Shown here: piece by piece, positions 60,861 through 64,000 of the stretch
Position numbering within the stretch: the stretch's first letter is position 1
How the letters are laid out: each line of letters opens with the position of its first letter
Assembly (NCBI GenBank): GCA_900541795.1
Contig: UQLC01000006.1
Span: 1-64,000 of the forward strand
Origin: an uncultured Collinsella sp.
GTDB lineage: Bacteria > Actinomycetota > Coriobacteriia > Coriobacteriales > Coriobacteriaceae
Length of the DNA stretch: 64,000 nt
Reading direction: 5' to 3'
Program-made: the position numbers and the translations under genes
Notes under the pieces: generated by a model
What the model saw: the letters and a program-made list of their open reading frames with translations, nothing else
Told to the model about the DNA's origin: nothing
Database searches by the model: none

Positions 60861-63800
60861 ATGCCTGTTCGAATCTATACCACCAATGCCGGCACGGATT
60901 TGAGCGATGCTGAGTCGGCACTGCTTACCGACCTTATTGCCCGCCACGGGCGTGCCGTGTTGCTGGCGCCAACGTTTGCCGAGCTCGACCTGTGCCGTCA
61001 TGATGCGGCGGAAGCCGGGATTTCGCTGGGTATCGACTACAAGACGCCTACATCGTGGCTTCGCTCGCTTTGGGAGCTTTTGGGCGACGGGCGCGGTTTC
61101 GTCGACAACCTGCAGCGCCAGATGCTGTTCTCGGACATGGTCACGCGTCTCGACGATGCCGATTTGCAGCCGCTTTCGCGCAGCCAGGGCACGGTGCGCA
61201 TGCTTGCGCGCATGGCCCGCGACGTGCTACCGGGTGTGGCGGGGACGGCGGCCGAGCGATGCCGTGGCAACAATTGCCAGCCTGAGCCAAAAAGCGATGC
61301 CGAGGCTCGTGTGTTCGAGCTTTTGCGTGCCTACGCGGGTGGTTTGGACCGTCGAGATATGGTCGAGCCCTGCGAGGCGGCTGACATTATGGCCGGTGCC
61401 CTGGCCGATAACCTGCCGTCGTGCACCCGCGCCGTATGCGTGCGCGGTATCACGTCGTTTACGCACGGTCTGCTCGAGCTGCTGTCTGCCGTGGCGAACA
61501 ACGGGGGAGAGGTCGTCGTGCTGCTTGCCCGCGAGCAGGCGGCGATGCGCGAGGAGCTTGCCGCGGCATTTGATGCCCGCGGTTTGCTGTTTGAGGCCGC
61601 GCCGCTGGAGGAGGACGCCGTCGCGTCTGATGCCGCTTGCAGGACCGCCGCTCAGCCTGCCTTTATTGAGGTCGCTGGTCCCCATGCCCGTGCTCATGTC
61701 TATGCGGACGCAATTGATGATTTGGTAAAAGCGTGCCAGGGTTCCGAGGTCGACGGCGCCGCAACGCCCGCCGACCCCGCGCGCGTGCTCGTTGTTTCTG
61801 CCCGGGCACCCCAGCTGTTCGGTGAGCTCGCCTCTCGTCTGGCGGCTCGTCATATTGCTGCCGAGACAGTTGAGTTCACGGCGTTTTCCCAATCCATTGC
61901 GGGCAGGCAGCTTGCGGCGCTTGCCGGCCTGATCGAGCGCATGAAGGCCGCCGATGAGGGCATGGCGTCAAAGACCGAGTGGTGGCCCGCGCCGGAGCTT
62001 ACCGACTGGATCTACAGTCCGCTTTCGGGCGCTGATGCCGTCAATGCCCGTACCTTCGATAAGAATATGCGTCTCTCGCGCAGCAAGACTACCGCGGGCG
62101 TTAAGAGCCTGCTGCAGAGTGTCCAAGGCCAGGTGAGGGGCGCACGCAAGGCGGCGAGCGACGATAACTGGTTTAAGAACGTACCGTGTGTGGTCTCGGA
62201 CGTGTTCCAGGCTCTGTGGCGTGACAAGCCCGTGACGGCGCTCAAGGCCATGCTTGCCGTTGCCGAGGCGTTGCCCGATCGCTCGCTGGGCAGCTTGGAT
62301 GGCCAGGCCCGTCGCCAGGCGGAGGTAGCCCTGCTGCGCCACGCCATCGACATCCTTATGAACGGCGCCCGCGCGCTCGACGTGTCGCAGGCCGCGACCG
62401 TTCCCGTGCTCGATGGCATTCGCACTAAGGTGGACAAGCGTAGCACCGCCTATGATTACGAGACCCACGAGGTCGACCGCGCGCCGCGTGCTCAGGTTCG
62501 TTTTGCTTCGCTTGCCGATGCGTCGGTTTTGCGTCCTGGCGGCTACGATGCCGTGCTGTTTGCCGATGTCGACCTGGACAGCTATCCGCTTTCGCACGAA
62601 GAGGGCCCGCTTGCCACGTTGACGGCCGAGCTGCGCCGCGACGGCGTGTCTTTGGAGCCCGCCGCCCTGCTGCGCGTGCGCTTTGGCCGTGCAATGCAGG
62701 CGACGAGCGGTCCGGTCGCGCTTGCCCGCGTGACACACGATCGCCAGGCGCGCGAGTGCTACCCAGCAGCCGTATGGACCGAGCTGCGGGCACATGCCGA
62801 GGCCGCTGGCGCTGCCAAGCCCACGTGCGTGGGCGAGGGCGATATCATCGCCGACTTTGATCCCGCGGCAGGTGAAGGCCTCAAGCGCGAGCGCGTGACC
62901 TGTGAAGCCCCTCAGCATCTGAGTGCCGATGCCGTGCCGTATTTGGTCCTGCGCCGTCGTGACGGCGAGGGAGAGGACGCGCCGCTTGTGCCGCGCCTGA
63001 CGTCCGCCTCGCAGATCGAGGCCTATTCCACTTGCCCGCTGTGCTGGTTCGTGTCGTATCGCGTCAAGCCCCAGTCTATCGACGCGGGCTTTGGCAACAT
63101 GGAGAAGGGCAACTTTGTCCATGACGTGCTGGAGTACTTGCATGCACGTCTTCCGCAGGAGGGCATGGAGCGCGTGACGCCCGAGAACCTGCCGCGCGCA
63201 CAGGAGCTACTGCGCGAGGTCTTTGACGAGACCTTGGCCGAGCACGCCGGCAAGCGCGGTACCGAGGGCCCGCTGGTGCCGCTCTCCCCGGTGGAGGAGC
63301 GTCAGGTGGCCGAGATCTTGCCGCAGCTGGAAGGCGTGCTCGCCTACGAGTCCGAGGCGCTTGCCCCCTTTGCCCCGCGCTACCTTGAGTTCGCCTTTAA
63401 TGAGTTTAAGGTCGAGTATGCCGGTTGGCCGCTCGGTGGGCGCATCGACCGCGTTGACGTGGATGCCGAGAATCGCGCCGTGGTAATCGACTACAAGCAT
63501 CGTTCGGGTGTCGAGGAGTTTAAGCTCGCCGACCCCACGGTGCGCGACGAGGAGTCGGGCGAGGCCCCCATCGACGACCCGCGCTGGCTGCCGCCCCATA
63601 CCCAGACACTCATCTACGCGCAGGCCATGCGTCGGGCACTGGGCCTAGATACCCGTGCTGCGCTCTATTTTTCGACCAAGGGCGGCAAGCCGGCGTTGCG
63701 CGGTGCCGCGAGCGCCGAGCTGCTCGAGGAAGAGCGCGGCGACGGTCGCATCCCGGGCCTTAAGAAAGGTTTCCCCGGCGAGGGTGGCAGCATGGACTTC

Positions 63801-63956
63801 GACGCCCTGCTCGATCGCGTTGAGGCCGGCATCGCCGAGCGCCTGTGCGAGCTCGAGACGGGCAACGTTGCCGCCGTCGACCCGACGTCGGCTCAGGCCG
63901 CGCATGCGCGCTGCTCGTATAACCACGAAGGAACGTTTGTAAGGAGGGACGTGTAG
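60861..63956 (+). CDS. addB: AddB-like PD-(D/E)XK nuclease subunit
   Basis: 1031 aa, CGGAGG before ATG 60861. Partner of an UvrD-type helicase in double-strand end processing. The C-terminal RecB-type nuclease (about 720-1030) has GGRIDRVDVD with the catalytic Asp and VVIDYKHRSG with Asp and Lys, and a CPLC pair plus Cys near the end that could hold a 4Fe-4S cluster. The N-terminal half is a helicase-like remnant without a readable Walker A motif. The next gene, 3 bp on, is the start of its helicase subunit. Confidence 0.82.
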   Translation: MPVRIYTTNAGTDLSDAESALLTDLIARHGRAVLLAPTFAELDLCRHDAAEAGISLGIDYKTPTSWLRSLWELLGDGRGFVDNLQRQMLFSDMVTRLDDADLQPLSRSQGTVRMLARMARDVLPGVAGTAAERCRGNNCQPEPKSDAEARVFELLRAYAGGLDRRDMVEPCEAADIMAGALADNLPSCTRAVCVRGITSFTHGLLELLSAVANNGGEVVVLLAREQAAMREELAAAFDARGLLFEAAPLEEDAVASDAACRTAAQPAFIEVAGPHARAHVYADAIDDLVKACQGSEVDGAATPADPARVLVVSARAPQLFGELASRLAARHIAAETVEFTAFSQSIAGRQLAALAGLIERMKAADEGMASKTEWWPAPELTDWIYSPLSGADAVNARTFDKNMRLSRSKTTAGVKSLLQSVQGQVRGARKAASDDNWFKNVPCVVSDVFQALWRDKPVTALKAMLAVAEALPDRSLGSLDGQARRQAEVALLRHAIDILMNGARALDVSQAATVPVLDGIRTKVDKRSTAYDYETHEVDRAPRAQVRFASLADASVLRPGGYDAVLFADVDLDSYPLSHEEGPLATLTAELRRDGVSLEPAALLRVRFGRAMQATSGPVALARVTHDRQARECYPAAVWTELRAHAEAAGAAKPTCVGEGDIIADFDPAAGEGLKRERVTCEAPQHLSADAVPYLVLRRRDGEGEDAPLVPRLTSASQIEAYSTCPLCWFVSYRVKPQSIDAGFGNMEKGNFVHDVLEYLHARLPQEGMERVTPENLPRAQELLREVFDETLAEHAGKRGTEGPLVPLSPVEERQVAEILPQLEGVLAYESEALAPFAPRYLEFAFNEFKVEYAGWPLGGRIDRVDVDAENRAVVIDYKHRSGVEEFKLADPTVRDEESGEAPIDDPRWLPPHTQTLIYAQAMRRALGLDTRAALYFSTKGGKPALRGAASAELLEEERGDGRIPGLKKGFPGEGGSMDFDALLDRVEAGIAERLCELETGNVAAVDPTSAQAAHARCSYNHEGTFVRRDV

Positions 63957-63959
63957 ACC

Positions 63960-64000
63960 ATGGATCTTTCGACTTTGATGCCGCAACAGCTGCAGATTGT
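63960..64000 (+). CDS. addA: UvrD/AddA-type helicase, N-terminal end (partial)
   Basis: Cut by the window edge. The visible 13 residues MDLSTLMPQQLQI match the usual start of UvrD/PcrA/AddA helicases (a Q-motif, as in NPQQ). AAGGAGGG is 13 bases upstream and inside the end of the addB-like gene. Assignment as addA rests on the gene order. Confidence 0.6.
   Translation, partial: MDLSTLMPQQLQI

Overview
The window is high-GC bacterial DNA with dense genes, strong purine-rich ribosome binding sites and some GTG/TTG starts. The mix suggests an anaerobic, sugar-fermenting Actinomycetota of the Coriobacteriia, most like Collinsella. It includes two PTS glucoside operons, an [FeFe]-hydrogenase, rubredoxin, an EFR1-type ferredoxin, an FHA/Ser-Thr kinase pair, an AddB-like nuclease and many intergenic palindromes. 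The taxonomic call is inference; no rRNA or other marker is present.

Layout. 0.4-9.3 kb is housekeeping: ftsE-ftsX, rnr, a lone serine recombinase, a VanZ-like protein, an ArsC/Spx-like reductase, tRNA-Gln(CTG), tRNA-Glu(CTC), a TPR-like protein and smpB. 9.5-18.2 kb holds a flavin reductase, a 47-aa rubredoxin, an Nramp metal transporter and gltB-gltD. 18.6-22.2 kb has an unrecognised protein, a predicted AbiEi/DUF559-type nuclease set among palindromic repeats, and an amidohydrolase. 22.3-26.1 kb contains a zinc-ribbon membrane protein and the copper operon copA-copZ-csoR with its operator. 26.2-30.1 kb is an FHA protein and a transmembrane Ser/Thr kinase flanked by repeat arrays. A DEAD-box helicase with a long leader and a flavodoxin-ferredoxin follow.

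34.2-38.9 kb is an alpha-glucoside PTS operon (EIIA, LicT-type antiterminator, EIICB, GH4 glucosidase). 39.1-45.2 kb links a NuoF/GltD-like flavoprotein, an [FeFe]-hydrogenase, a Tat-type binding lipoprotein and a fused permease-ATPase. 45.4-50.6 kb has a solitary RelB/DinJ-like antitoxin, a CPBP protease, and an AraC regulator divergent from a beta-glucoside GH1/EIIBC pair that lacks EIIA. 50.7-64 kb has a YgiQ-type radical SAM enzyme, a DUF1275 protein, a FucO-like dehydrogenase, an M42 peptidase, mnmA, cysK divergent from an Rrf2 regulator, a holin-like protein, a YerC/TrpR-like regulator, an AddB-like nuclease and the start of its helicase partner.

The most unusual content is between the genes. 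At least eleven copies of a palindrome built on a CTGTAAC core occur, three groups of them as tandem arrays with a period of about 80 bp. Two copies of a second element share a ~70-nt core but have unrelated arms, each complementary to itself. A third type has a GGGACGGGG loop on differing stems. Other hairpin families recur two to three times. These may be mobile or regulatory DNA/RNA structures; no transposase or reverse transcriptase is present to explain them.
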